A stretch of 64,000 nt of DNA from Sipunculus nudus (GCA_026874595.1 CM049308.1:17048001-17112000); one strand, 5' to 3'; positions 47,340 to 58,420 are shown, counted from the first letter of the stretch. Notes: generated by a model not told the origin, from the letters alone. Numbers and translations are program-made.

Positions 47340-47899
47340 CGGTCGGTCTTTTTACCGAGCGTACCGAGCGTTACCGAGCGCTAGCGCTCGGTAGACTTTT
47401 TACCGAGCGATACCCTGGCATTGCTCTGACCCGCGTGGGGCTATCGAGCGCTCGGACTTTTTACCGAGCGCTACCCTGCCCTAACAACGGGCAGTGTTTT
47501 TACATAATCGGGACTACCGAGTGTCAGGGACTTTTTTATACCGAGCGCTACCCTGGATTTCTACCAGGCATTGCTCTGACCCGGCAGGGGCTACGGAGCG
47601 CTCGGACCTTTTTACCGACTAGGAGCGCTACCCCGTTCTAACAACGGGCAGTGTTCTTACATACTTGGGACTACCGAGCGATAGGGAGTTTTTACGGAGC
47701 GCTCCCATCGCGCACATGACAACTATTTTTTTACCGCATTCAGCACAAAACACCATATTTAGTATAAAGCATGTTTCTTAGTTAATCCAGCATACAAAAT
47801 AACTAAAGATGTCTACACCCTGGATGAGATCGATGATTTCTCACCAAACTTGTAACAACTTTTACATAATTTTTTTAAATGACGGTTTGACGGTTATAT

Positions 47900-47949
<50 letters not shown>

Positions 47950-48651
47950 GTATATATAAAGATATTTATACATATATATACATATATATATTTAGATATA
48001 TTACGATAAACATACATATAAATTCGACATATATATGTATAAATACATTTATTTATATATCACAAGGCCTATATAAATATAATATATAATTTAAAATTGT
48101 TATATTTTTACATATATCAGAATATATTTATATACATATAAATGAGAGAGAGAGAGCGAGAGCGAGCGAAAGAGACAGAGTAAAAAAATTAAGAAAGAGA
48201 GAGCGCTATACCATATATATATTATATTTATCCGAAACAGGCTATAAAGGAGAGATAGAAAGAATGAAAGAGAAAGAGAAAGAAAGAGAGACAGACAGAG
48301 AGGGAGAAGAACTTGAATTAGAGGGAAAGGTAATAAACACCTATACTATATATAATATTTATCCGATATATGTAGGAGAGAGAAAGAAAGAAAGAGAAAA
48401 AGAGAGAGATAAAGAAAGAAAGGGAGAGAGAAAGAAAGAAAGAGAGACAGTAAGAGAGAGAAAAAGAGAGAAGAACCGGAATAAGAGGGAATGTAATCAC
48501 AAAAAACATATATATTCAATGAGGGTATGTTATATTATAAAAGTTAATACACGATTTACTGCTGATATATAGATTACATATATATTTTTTGTATAGCATG
48601 ATTGCTATATATATATGTATATTTATATATATATATAATTATACATATATA

Positions 48652-48688
<37 letters not shown>

Positions 48689-49129
48689 TGGGAAAGATAA
48701 CATAAACATTGCTTATTCATGTAATATAAACAAATACAATGTAAATAATTGAATATGATATTTTGTGTTGAATGCGGTTAAAACTTCAGTTCATAATTTG
48801 TCATGTGCGCGATAGTAGCGCTCGGCAAAAAGTCCCTAGCGCTCGGTAGTCCCAAGATGTTTGAAGTATGTAAGTACACTTCCCGCTGTAAGAGCAGGGA
48901 AGCGCTCGGTAAAAAATCCCCAGCGCTCGGTAGCCCCATTATGGTCAGAGCAATAACGGGTGTGACCCCAGGGTAGCGCTCGGTAAAAAGTCCAAGCGCT
49001 CGGTAGCCCACGCTGGTCAAAGCGATGCCTGGTGTGAATCCAGGGTAGCGCTCGGTAAAAAGTCCTACCGAGCGCTAACGCTCGGTAGCGCTCGGTACGC
49101 TCGGTAGCGCTCGGTAAAAAGACCGACCC
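47340..49129. mobile_element. foldback transposon built from ACCGAGCG repeats, 1790 bp
   Basis: Both arms (47340-47775 and 48740-49129) are reverse complements with many copies of ACCGAGCG, spaced by CTTTTT, CTACCCTG and GCTCTGACC-like phrases. The outer ends are CGGTCGGTCTTTTTACCGAG and the mirror of GGGTCGGTCTTTTTACCGAG. An exact 8-bp duplication, GCCAAGCA, flanks it (47332-47339 and 49130-49137). The left arm contains a perfect 20-bp palindrome at 47373-47392 (ACCGAGCG, CTAG, CGCTCGGT). The loop is (TA)n, then GA-rich simple sequence. No transposase is encoded. An 8-bp duplication is typical of hAT or P-type enzymes; the family is otherwise unrecognised. Confidence 0.85.
47905..48720. repeat. 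TA and GA simple sequences in the foldback loop
   Basis: (TA)n at 47905-47945 and nearby, then GAGAGA and GAAAGAAAGA runs at 48140-48470, and (GA)n at 48656-48682. Lysine/glutamate-rich frames in this stretch are artefacts of the repeat. Confidence 0.9.
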
Positions 49130-49722
49130 GCCAAGCATAGAGACAGGCGTACAACGCCATCTTAAGTACTCCCAGTTGCAACTCCTGACTTACCTGTAGA
49201 CTGGTTCCAGCTTGAGTGTGCACGCTCAAACCGATTGTCATGGACGTTCACGCGATCCTGCTGGTTATTCGTGAAGATTTCTTATAAAATTACTTTCTTT
49301 AGTTATTTATAGATTCCAAATACTGAAAATTGAGTTGTTGTTGCACAAAAATTGACTGATGGATGTAAAGATGATACGATATACTGAATCTTTGATATGT
49401 CACTGTACGTGGCATTGGTTAATTATCAATATCTATTAATCTAATCATAAATGTCACACGAAATATAAAGCCAACTTTTGGCAACTTCTATGAGCAACGA
49501 AATGCTTATTTTTAACATATATAATACATACTTGAGTTGGAACCAGTCTGCCGGTAGTACTGAAAATGGCGTTGTATGCCCGTCTCTATGATTGGCCTGG
49601 AGCAGCGGTGCCATAATAGAGCGGGGTACCAGTCTATCTCAGGTTTGAGGGTCCTTAAATCCCGCCAATCTGAAAGAGCTGAATGCGACCAGGCCTTTTC
49701 CGTTTCTAGGCCAAACTTTAAC

Positions 49723-49934
49723 CAGGGGCGGATCCAGCATTTAGGAAAGGGGGGGGGGGGGGAGGCGGCTCACCCAGGAGGACTCATAGAAAAAACTAAA
49801 AAAAAAAAAAAAGGTTCCCAGGTCTGGATAAAAAGGGGGGGGGGGGATCCAGGCCGTTAAATATGGTCTAAAACCTTTACATAAGGTTGCGGCGACAGAA
49901 AAATGCGTGTTTGATCCCCTTGGATTCGCTTCTA
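49723..49934. mobile_element. small element with CAGGGGCGGATCCA ends
   Basis: Starts CAGGGGCGGATCCAGC and ends GGATTCGCTTCT, the imperfect reverse complement. It includes G-runs at about 49750 and 49840. Flanks TTTAAC and ATTAAC agree in five of six bases, a likely target duplication. It is similar to the element at 61038-61257. Confidence 0.65.
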
Positions 49935-49950
49935 TTAACAGCCAAGCTAC

Positions 49951-51697
49951 AGTGACGGATCCAGAGGGCGCCCCCCCCCCCCCCCCTTATGAGCTGAAAC
50001 ATCTCTCATTTTATCTATTTCTTTTCCCATTTATTCGTAATTAATTTTCATTTTTTATATTTTGTTATTGTCTAGGGTGTCCCCCTCCAATATGGAGAAA
50101 TATATTTAAATATGCAGTGTAAAGAGGACATTTTGAGGCACATTTCACCCAAAAATATAAGGATATTCTGTTCTTCAACTACTGTTCCCCTAAATGTTTT
50201 TTTCATAATGTACTAGTAATAAAACTGAAGAGGGTGGGGGTTCACGTGTGGCCGGCTATAATATTTAAATTTCTAATATTTAAGTTGGATAATAACTGGA
50301 AAGTCAAAACATTCAAACGTTAATAACATGTTGATATAGATCTATATGGTGAAAATGCGCATCTACGTTTATAACTTGCAAAACGTTATAATATAATTGG
50401 TAATATAATTGATACGTTCAAGTCGCATGTTAAACGTTGCATTAAATATTTTAACCGGCTCCTTTGGTATGGGCAGCGCACCGGACCCAACAGAGCACAT
50501 GCAGGTCGTGAGTTCGAGTATTAGCCGAGGAGCCGTGAGCTTTTTCACGGTGTATATACATAGCCAATGCAAGCTGAGCTCTGTATATTCTAATGGGAAG
50601 GCCTTGACTCACTCACATGTGAATGCGAATGTGTGTGCATGTATGTGTGTGTGTGTTGGGAGGGGGGGGGGGTTCTGGATATTTTGACCCAGCAGAGTGT
50701 AATAAAGGAAAGACTCCCTCCCTCAGCATATTTGGATGCTATCTTATAATCACAGGGCTGTTCATTAATATCCTCAACTTATGAATTATAGTATGTAATC
50801 AACTGTGGATAAATTAATAATTTAATTGCTATAGGTAGTAAAAAAATATTAAATTTTGTAAATTAAGTACTAATAACTGGGAAAAGAAATAGATAAAATG
50901 ATATGTTACAGCTCAACCGGGGGGGGGGGGACTCCGCCACCGACATGTTTAGGATATTAATGAACAGCAGTGTGATTTATACTCCATATTAAGATAGCAT
51001 CCAAATATTTCTTTAACGAGGGAAGGAGTCTTTAAATCGTTATTACACGTACTGTGCTTGGTCACAACATCGAGGAACCCCCAAAATTGCATTCGCCTGT
51101 GAGTGAGATTGAAAAAAGTTTGCATAAGACTTGAAAAATTTAATTTTTTAACACGAGAATTACTTGTAAAAGGTAACATTTTGAAAGTTAGAAAAATAGA
51201 TGCGCTGATATATTTAGGATATTAATGAACAGCTGTGTGATTTACTCCATATTAAGATAACATCTAAATATTTCTTTAATGAGGAAAGGAGTCTTGAGAA
51301 ATACTTGTAAAAGGTGACATTTTGCAAGTTATAAAAATAGATGCGCATTTTCACTGTTGACATCAGTGTGTTATTTTCCAGTTATAATACCCTTATTATG
51401 AAGAAATATAAATATTAAAGCCGGCCACACGTTAATATACCCCCTACCCCCACCCCTTAAATTTAAGCTTGACTGTACGTTATGAAAAATCATTTAAGAG
51501 AATTGTAGTTCAGGAAAAGGAACTGCTAATATTTTATGTGACAGGTGCCTCAAAATGTCCTCTTTACACATTAAAAAAATTACACAATTGTGTAATGTAA
51601 TTTTTTAAAATGTAAATGACATCAGCCGCCAACCAATTATAGGGCCTTCCCCCCCCCCCCCCCCCCCCCCCCCCTCGAATTTCTTGATTCGTCCCTG
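49951..51697. mobile_element. 1.75-kb palindromic element of the CAGKGRCGRATC family
   Basis: Ends CAGTGACGGATCCAGAGG and, read inward from the right, CAGGGACGAATCAAGAA. An exact 6-bp duplication, AAGCTA, lies at 49945-49950 and 51698-51703. Inside the ends come a poly-C on each side (49970-49986 and 51650-51674, same strand), then long inverted arms: 50095-50400 matches the reverse complement of 51310-51580 (shared GTAAAGAGGACATTTTGAGG, ACGTGTGGCCGGCT, AAAATGCGCATCTA). Further inverted and direct copies of GGATATTAATGAACAGC lie at 50750, 50951 and 51208. No protein-coding potential is seen. Confidence 0.78.
50456..50535 (+). ncRNA. tRNA-like sequence (pseudo-tRNA or SINE head)
   Basis: CGGCTCCT at the 5' side pairs with AGGAGCCG 72 bases downstream, as an acceptor stem. 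The D-arm region reads GGTATGGGCAGCGCACCGGA and the T-arm has GTGAGTTCGAGTATTAG, where the 3' half of the T stem no longer pairs. A T-run (CTTTTTC) follows at 50540. It looks like a decayed tRNA gene or the head of a tRNA-derived SINE inserted in the left arm of the 49951-51697 element; the right arm lacks it. Confidence 0.5.
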
Positions 51698-52136
51698 AAG
51701 CTACCATGTATGGTCTGGCCTACGATAAATAATGTTTATAACGTAAGCAAACGGTGGCGAAGGAGAGCCACGAGAGCAGGGCCGTAAGCTTCGTTTGGGG
51801 GAGGGGGGTTGGTATATTGTAAAATTATTAGAAACTCTAAGGGAAAAGCGTAAAAATATGTGAACTAAATTGTTTCTTTCTTAGGAATATGCCCGAAGAC
51901 AAAACATGCTTTATAATGTCAATGTTTTTGCGTTTCGTGAAATTATATTTCATAATCAGAGCTTATTTGTTTTGCACATCGCACAGTTTTGTTTCAACAG
52001 TATTTTATTAAATTTGAACAAATTACATTGATTCAGATAGAATACCAATTTTTAAAAAAAAATATACAATATAGCTGTCTGTAGCTTAATGAACAACTCG
52101 AGGTGCATGGCTGAACAAATAGTTTGCATTTAACCA

Positions 52137-52138
<2 letters not shown>

Positions 52139-52190
<52 letters not shown>
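52139..52190. repeat. (TA)n microsatellite, left of the ribozyme
   Basis: About 25 TA units, preceded by CCATGCA; mirrored by (TA)n and TGCATGG at 52310-52370. Confidence 0.9.
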
Positions 52191-52192
<2 letters not shown>

Positions 52193-52227
52193 TGTTCTTT
52201 CTATAGGCTGTTGGCAACCCCTTCATT

Positions 52228-52282
52228 CATTTCGTTCTGAAGAGTGCCGTACAACGGTACGAAACTGATTAGTAAACACGTG
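52228..52282 (+). ncRNA. type I hammerhead ribozyme, minimal form
   Basis: Contains every conserved core element. CTGAAGA is at 52237-52243. Stem II pairs 52244-52250 (GTGCCGT) with 52254-52260 (ACGGTAC), seven pairs including one G-U, with loop ACA. GAAA is at 52261-52264. Stem III is three pairs, ACT (52264-52266) with AGT (52271-52273), loop GATT. The cleavage triplet is GTA at 52272-52274. Stem I pairs GTT (52234-52236) with AAC (52275-52277) and, beyond an internal loop, CAT (52228-52230) with GTG (52280-52282). A short stem III is the hallmark of hammerheads in Penelope-like retroelements and animal retrozymes. No Penelope coding sequence is nearby, so this is probably a truncated or non-autonomous copy. 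Confidence 0.8.
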
Positions 52283-52308
52283 CTCACAATCGTTTGATTC
52301 CTTACACA

Positions 52309-52309
<1 letters not shown>

Positions 52310-52355
<46 letters not shown>

Positions 52356-52368
52356 TATATATATGCAT
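52310..52368. repeat. (TA)n microsatellite, right of the ribozyme
   Basis: About 27 TA units with one AAA interruption, ending in TGCATGG, the mirror of the left microsatellite border. Confidence 0.9.
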
Positions 52369-53690
52369 GGTCGAAGAGTTGAAGAGTGAAAACCGCTGCG
52401 ATATAGGCCTATTATTTTCCTTAAACAATGTCATGAGCAGATAAGAAATTTAACCCTAAAAAAGGCATGTAAGTTCCTGCGAATGCTATATTAAACTCTC
52501 TTAATGTCTTAAGCCCAACGCCTTACAAGTTTAAAGTCACCTAAAAGTTTAAATATTGTTGACAGACAGATTTAAGTATAGCCGGTTGGGGTATAGTGGT
52601 GGTGGTGGTGAAAATATGTCCCTGTTGTCGGGGTGATTATCAGGCGGAGTTTTACTGTTTTGCACGTGCACAGTAACAACCGCCTGTACACACATACAAA
52701 ATGACCATCCAATATAACATGATAACTCTTTCCTGTCATATCCTTTGATGCTTTGCCAGGAGGAAACGTAAAGACCTAGGGGGGCCACGTTTGATGTCTG
52801 CTGATAATTTTAATTGTGCATAAAAAGTCTCTGCAGGGGGCATTTTCGGCTTGCCAAGACATCATGTTTAATTCCCTTCCCTATAAACTTAGTCCACTTA
52901 TCTCACTCACAGTTGTGATTACAAGCGTAGGCGAATACGTTTAATATGTTCCCTCCAATATGTCACACACATCCGTTAATTCGTAGTTATTCTCACACGA
53001 TTTACTCATATTATTGACATCTACCTAAATTCCTTATGTAAATAACATATGGCGCCCGTGTCGTATAAGGCTCACGTCTCGGAAAAACATTCATAATGAC
53101 AGAACTACATGGTAACATGTAAATGAAAACAAACAAAACAAATTACCAGCAAAATAAGATTAATTTCATTTACATGCATAATTTATTGTTCTTGTGACGC
53201 AGGGCTTGGTTTGCCTACAGCGTACTTTAAAACGGGCATAATATATCACACTAGTTGATATATTCGGTAAAACCGTTCTTTTTTTTTTTTTTTTTTGCTG
53301 TGAGGCACTTATTAAATGAGATGAGGAATGTCGGCACATTTTTAGTTCTGTAAGTTAAAATAAAATATAGATTTTCAGTTGGATACTGTCTCAATAAGAT
53401 ATATGTTCAAATATTTTTACAGATATTTTGTGGCACTGTGCTTGTGGCAAGAAATTCATACATCAGTGTGTTTACCTTGAAGAGCTGATCATTGAAGATA
53501 TTTACATTTGCGAACCGGAATGGGACGCGGGGCCATTCAGATTCTCGAAGATCTTTTGACTGTTTACACATATTATTATTGTTAAACTTATTACGGATAG
53601 ATTGTTGAAGATATGAAAGATGATTTAAAAGTGTTCTTTTCAGGTATGAAAGCTAGGAAGAAACGGTAATATGCATACTTCGTTAGTAGC
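52369..53690. other. no supported gene
   Basis: Mixed sequence with a GGTGGT run near 52600 and a T-run at 53278. No recognised product. Confidence 0.45.
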
Positions 53691-53737
53691 AGAAAAAGGT
53701 TTATATAGGTTTATAATCTTATAATAATATCAAAGGT

Positions 53738-55480
53738 ATGTGGAGCGCTCTTAAAAAAGTATTACCTGGTTCCTCATCAGCTAAACCTGTAGATTGCGAT
53801 ATATCATGTGAAGAGTTTAATGAGTATTTCAGTACCATAGGTGATATATTAGCGGTAAATTTTAAGGCATCCGAAACCCGCCCTGTTCGGTCGTTGAATA
53901 TTACAGAGTCCCGTTTCAAATTTTCTATATTACTATCGCAGGATATACAGAAAGATTTACTTGCACTTCCACCTAAACACACTCTGGATATAATCGATAT
54001 GGACATCACATTACTCCAAATGGCTTCGCAGCTCATTAGTCCTATGTTATGTTATCTATTTAATCTATCACTATATAACGCCACGTACCCGCTTGACTGG
54101 AAAACAGCTCGAATTACTCCAGTATATAAAGGAAAAGGCGATAAAGCAAATAAGAGTAATTACAGACCCATATCAATAATACCTCACGTTGCGAAACTAT
54201 TTGAAAAAGCTGTACAAAGGCAACTAATTAGGTTTATCACAAATAGCAATAGAATTTCAGAAAGTCAGCACGCATATCTGCCCGGAAAATCTACTGTAAC
54301 GGCTCTTAGTAAATTTTCAAATGACGTATATAAAACTATGGATCAGGGTAAAGTTACTGCTGCTTGTTTTTTCGACCTAACCAAAGGATTTGATACCATA
54401 AATCATAAAAGATTATTGGAAAAGTTGTTCGTTTTTGGTTTTGATAAGAAAACAGTTGCCTGGTTTCAATCTTACCTCCATGATCGCCTACAGATCGTAA
54501 AATACAACAACAATCTATCCAATGCTGCTGTTGTTAATGTAGGTGTTCCTCAGGGTACAGTTCTCGGCCCTATTCTATTTTTGATATACATAAATGATTT
54601 TCCAAATATGCTAAATACTGATGGTATTGTAATGTACGCTGATGATGTCACTGTATATTGCCATGGTAATAATGCTGTAGAAGCTGAGATTAAATTACAG
54701 CGAGTAGTAAATCATGTGACCACCTGGTACGACGAAAACCTGCTCACTCTGAATTATAATAAATCTAATGTTATGCTACTTGGAAATCTTCATAGAATCG
54801 CTGATCACAAACTCAAGAAATCAATATTAGATACAACATTACTTTGTTCTAATAAGATTAATCTACTTGGCGTTATAATAGATGCTAATTTATCCTGGAA
54901 ACCACATGTTCACTCTCTATCCAAAAAACTATCCCAAAAGATAGGAGTTCTTTACCGAATATCAAGCTATCTGTCTATGCAATCTCTTACTAAGGTTTAT
55001 GCAACTATAATTCAGCCTCATATTGACTATGCCCTAAGCATTTGGGGTTGTTCATTATTGTCTACCAATGATATGGTACAGAAAATACAAAACAGAGCTG
55101 CCCGCATTATATCCAAAAACTATAACAGAAATGTTGATTCTATAACCATAGTAAATGAACTGGGTTGGTTGAATATACGTCAACGCTATATGTATTCTGT
55201 TGCAGTACTTATGTATAAATGTGTTTGTTCAATAGCTCCCGGTTTACAAGAGAATAATTTTCACTTTGTCAATGAAGCTCACAATCATCAAACCCGAGCT
55301 GCTGTGAGCAATGATTTAGTCGTTCCTAAACCTAGAACAAACTATCTGAAAAAATCTTTACTATATATGGGGCCAAAAGTATGGAATAGTTTATCCAATG
55401 AATCTAAGTCAGCCATAACTTGTGCATCTTTTAAGAAACGAATCAAATTGGAAATTTTAGCAACTGTATGTTCTATATGA
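53738..55480 (+). CDS. LINE reverse transcriptase, 580 codons, uninterrupted, 5'-truncated element
   Basis: Reverse transcriptase of a non-LTR retrotransposon, Jockey/CR1-like in layout. From residue about 120: WKTARITPVYKGKGDKANKS, NYRPISIIPHVAKLFEKAVQ, SQHAYLPGKSTVTAL, FFDLTKGFDTINHKRLLEKL (first catalytic Asp), GVPQGTVLGPILFLIYINDF and VMYADDVTVY (catalytic YADD). Thumb and C-terminal parts follow: LGVIIDANLSWKPHV, YATIIQPHIDYALSIWGCSL, LQKIQNRAARII-like sequence, LPKPRTNY-like VPKPRTNYLKKSLLYMGPKV, WNSL and a stop at 55478. No apurinic endonuclease domain precedes it; the first Met may not be the true start, since the element is probably truncated near 53700. The intact frame suggests recent activity or recent arrival. 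Confidence 0.92.
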   Translation: MWSALKKVLPGSSSAKPVDCDISCEEFNEYFSTIGDILAVNFKASETRPVRSLNITESRFKFSILLSQDIQKDLLALPPKHTLDIIDMDITLLQMASQLISPMLCYLFNLSLYNATYPLDWKTARITPVYKGKGDKANKSNYRPISIIPHVAKLFEKAVQRQLIRFITNSNRISESQHAYLPGKSTVTALSKFSNDVYKTMDQGKVTAACFFDLTKGFDTINHKRLLEKLFVFGFDKKTVAWFQSYLHDRLQIVKYNNNLSNAAVVNVGVPQGTVLGPILFLIYINDFPNMLNTDGIVMYADDVTVYCHGNNAVEAEIKLQRVVNHVTTWYDENLLTLNYNKSNVMLLGNLHRIADHKLKKSILDTTLLCSNKINLLGVIIDANLSWKPHVHSLSKKLSQKIGVLYRISSYLSMQSLTKVYATIIQPHIDYALSIWGCSLLSTNDMVQKIQNRAARIISKNYNRNVDSITIVNELGWLNIRQRYMYSVAVLMYKCVCSIAPGLQENNFHFVNEAHNHQTRAAVSNDLVVPKPRTNYLKKSLLYMGPKVWNSLSNESKSAITCASFKKRIKLEILATVCSI

Positions 55481-55940
55481 CACATGTTATATTTGCATAA
55501 ATTTGCGTTTTATACATGTAGCACTCATTCTTTTATCATTTCATAGATCATATACAACAACTGTAAATTAATTTCATACGTATTTAACTGAATCTAACAA
55601 TGATCAGGTCCATATATGCTAGAGATTATTGTAATATTATTGGTTCGTACGCCTTGCATATTTGCATGTGTATATATACTGATTTAATGTGATATTTTAG
55701 TTTACTCCTTCTGTCTATAGATGTATATATTGATATACTTTCTTAACTCTCTTAATATGCTTTTATGATTTGAGTCCATATGTTCATGTTTATATTTTTA
55801 GTCATGGTATTATTTTATGCATTGTATTGATAGTTTAGTCATTGTATGTTTTATATGTACTGATACAGGGCACCAAGTAAGACCAGTTTAATTTAAACTG
55901 ATTGGTTTTCCCTGTATAAACATAATGTAAATAAATATGA
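55481..55940 (+). mobile_element. 3' untranslated tail of the LINE
   Basis: AT-rich tail ending in CAGGGCACCAAGTAAGACCA, TTTAATTTAAACTGATTGG, TTTTCCCTGTATAAACATAA and TGTAAATAAATA, a tail layout typical of invertebrate LINEs that end in short A/T-rich repeats rather than a long poly-A. No target duplication could be set because the 5' end is undefined. Confidence 0.6.
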
Positions 55941-58420
55941 CCAGGTGAGAGTCTTATCCGACTTTACACTTTGCCTTATATACTTCATGGTCTCGGGCCT
56001 GTTCATTCTGGTAGCTTTTCTCGGCTCCCTGCATGGGCAGCATACACCCAACACCACTCGTCTTTGTCGGGTTGTCTATTCTACATTTTGCCTGCATACC
56101 GCCCTGGAGATAGCGCACCCTTGTGTCAAGAGTCTTAGCGAGGATCACGGTATATATGAACGGAATTCGAAACGTCAATCGTGCGGTCACAAGTACAGCA
56201 CCCGAACCATTACGCAACCACGCCCCATATTCATGCAAACAACACGCTTTTACACAGAAATTTAGAAATTTCGCCCGGGTTGTGTAAATTAAACATTATG
56301 AAGCAAATCGAGCATATATAGAGCATGCATCGACAACATCCATGCCAAAGAAGGTATTTGTCCGTGAAATATATTTTATATATTGATAAATCTGTGAATC
56401 TATTTCGCATGCAGTGTAACATCCGTGAAGCGGTATTGTAAATATAAACAGATACTTGTGCATATGCTTCCTTGGATAGTTTTCCTGATACAACTGTTTC
56501 CAGAATTTTTGGAGATGTAAATGCAAGATGCATGATAGTGCGACAATTGTTGTAGTCATTTCAACTAAAAGATTACTTGGATGAATCGGGGGATAAACCA
56601 TTTTGCTTGCTGACATAAGAAAAGAGTGACAAGGCATCAAGAGTCACATTTTTTTTCACATTTACCGACCATGGCGCAAGTGGGTCGGTGCCCGGGTCAA
56701 ATGTCAGACCAAACATGCTTAAATCCGTCACTGACAGCAGGGGCTATTCATACATGCCATATGCACAATATACCTTAATCCTGCGATGAATGTTGAAAGT
56801 GTCAAAAACATGCGTTGTGAATAACCAGATTATCAAGCACAGGCATTCCGGTCTTTACCAAATGCAGTTCGGCTGTTTTCAATGGTAAACCCCACGAAAT
56901 TAAAAAAAAAAAAAAAAAAAAAAACAATCATATGATGTATAATCAAATCGGAGAGGTCACTGCAGGAACAATAAAACGAGGTCATACACAACACGGTTTC
57001 AGAGAACAATGAGGACAAAAGTGGACCAACTTCCTATTATAAGTATAAGATTGAGTGACCGGTTACAAGCTAATATTTGCATGTGTGCGTGCATGCGTTT
57101 ATGTACCAAACGCCTTTTGTATTACTCCTTTGTGTTACCCATTATATCTTGGACAAATTTTTCAGACCAGAGACCCTCTGGAATTTGTCGAGACAGGGAC
57201 CCTTTCACATTTTAGGTATGTTTAATATACATGCGATATACTTAGTAGTGTTTCTCCTAAAAACATGGTACGCCTGTCTGCAACCATCCGCTCTTAAACC
57301 GTTTGATTGCTGCTGTATACCAATGCGGATTAACTTACACCGGATGCGATCAGTGGCGTAAAACATATACATGGCGCGCTACCTGGTAGTCGTACCGTGC
57401 GTTTTCACATATCAAGATTGTTCAAGTTCCATCCGGTCTTTCTTCTTTAAATTTTTTCTCCTTATCTGTGAGTCGTCGCGCATGCATGATATGGACTTCT
57501 GGTCACGCAGCCTTGTTTTGGTAAACAGACACAGGCTGACTGTGTTTACTCAAATACAGAATCATAACAACATTTAAAACAGGTGAACTGGAGATAGTAC
57601 ATCCATGCCGGGAAGGTTTTGTTGGAATACATTTTTATTCAGCCAAAAAAAAGAGGTAACAGGGCGAGATAATACATATATTATTGCAAATGTTTATATG
57701 AATGTAAATCACAAGTCATATGGATGCTTAAATATAGGCCTAAATCGCAAGTTATATGTTTACTAAAACAGCCGGTTACTGTAGATCAATTGCAAATGTA
57801 AACATTATATTCTTTGCCTTTAGACCCACCTTTTTATACTATTTCTACTGGAACCTGTTCACAGTTCTCATGTATTGTAAACAACCATGCAGCAACAGAT
57901 AACAAATTATCAACTATCAGCATTCCTTTAATCAGGACTCACCTCCTATAAAAAAACCTTTTTATTATAACTGACGGACAAATTGATATGGGTACAAATG
58001 CAAATTTGTCGAGTCCCGTGAGTTCAGATACTAAACTAACCTATATGATCCCTAATTTTCATCAACTTATATAGCAAATATGTCATGTTATCTATTAAAT
58101 AAACTGGCTGATACCAATACATCGTTCTGTTTGTATAACTGAAAGGTGATTGTAGAGTGTAGAATGGTACCATGCAAGCTAGTGGTTGGGATGTGACTTT
58201 CTACGTGAAATGTTAAAAATCAGCACAATCACAAACAAAACTGCCCTTTCATTATACTATCCTGAATATAAACCTAGTGACTCTTTGACAGAATGACACC
58301 TGTACTGATTAATTTTTATATTTAATATTTCCACTTCCCGGTCGGGTTTGTTTTTATTTTGCTGACACCTGCATGCGTGGGAACAGATATTTGATGATCT
58401 TAATTCAGACTTAAATCCTG
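55941..58420. other. no supported gene
   Basis: Several overlapping short frames on both strands between 55945 and 57577, none recognised and none splice-supported. An A-run lies at 56903-56924. Confidence 0.4.

Larger units (their letters stand above)
47293..49645. repeat. palindromic element (MITE-like) interrupted by the foldback element
   Basis: The left arm is split: 47293-47339 (TTCAGGTTAGACTGGTACCC, TGCTCTATTATCG) continues after the foldback insertion at 49130-49222 (GCATAGAGACAGGCGTACAA, CGCCAT, AGACTGGTTCCAGCTTGAGT). The right arm at 49525-49645 carries the reverse complement in full. Without the insertion the element would be about 560 bp with arms near 130 bp and a loop of about 300 bp. 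Confidence 0.8.

Noticed and set aside
48264-48572. Lys/Glu-rich frame of 102 codons.
   Set aside because: It is translation of the GA-rich simple sequence in the foldback loop.
47340-49129. Regular ACCGAGCG repeats as a possible CRISPR-like array.
   Set aside because: Repeats are 8 bp, in both orientations with shared spacers, in a eukaryotic foldback element; no CRISPR features.
48778-49138. Frames of 80-100 codons with repeated TERY and PSA words.
   Set aside because: They are translations of the foldback right arm; the sequence is an inverted satellite, not a gene.
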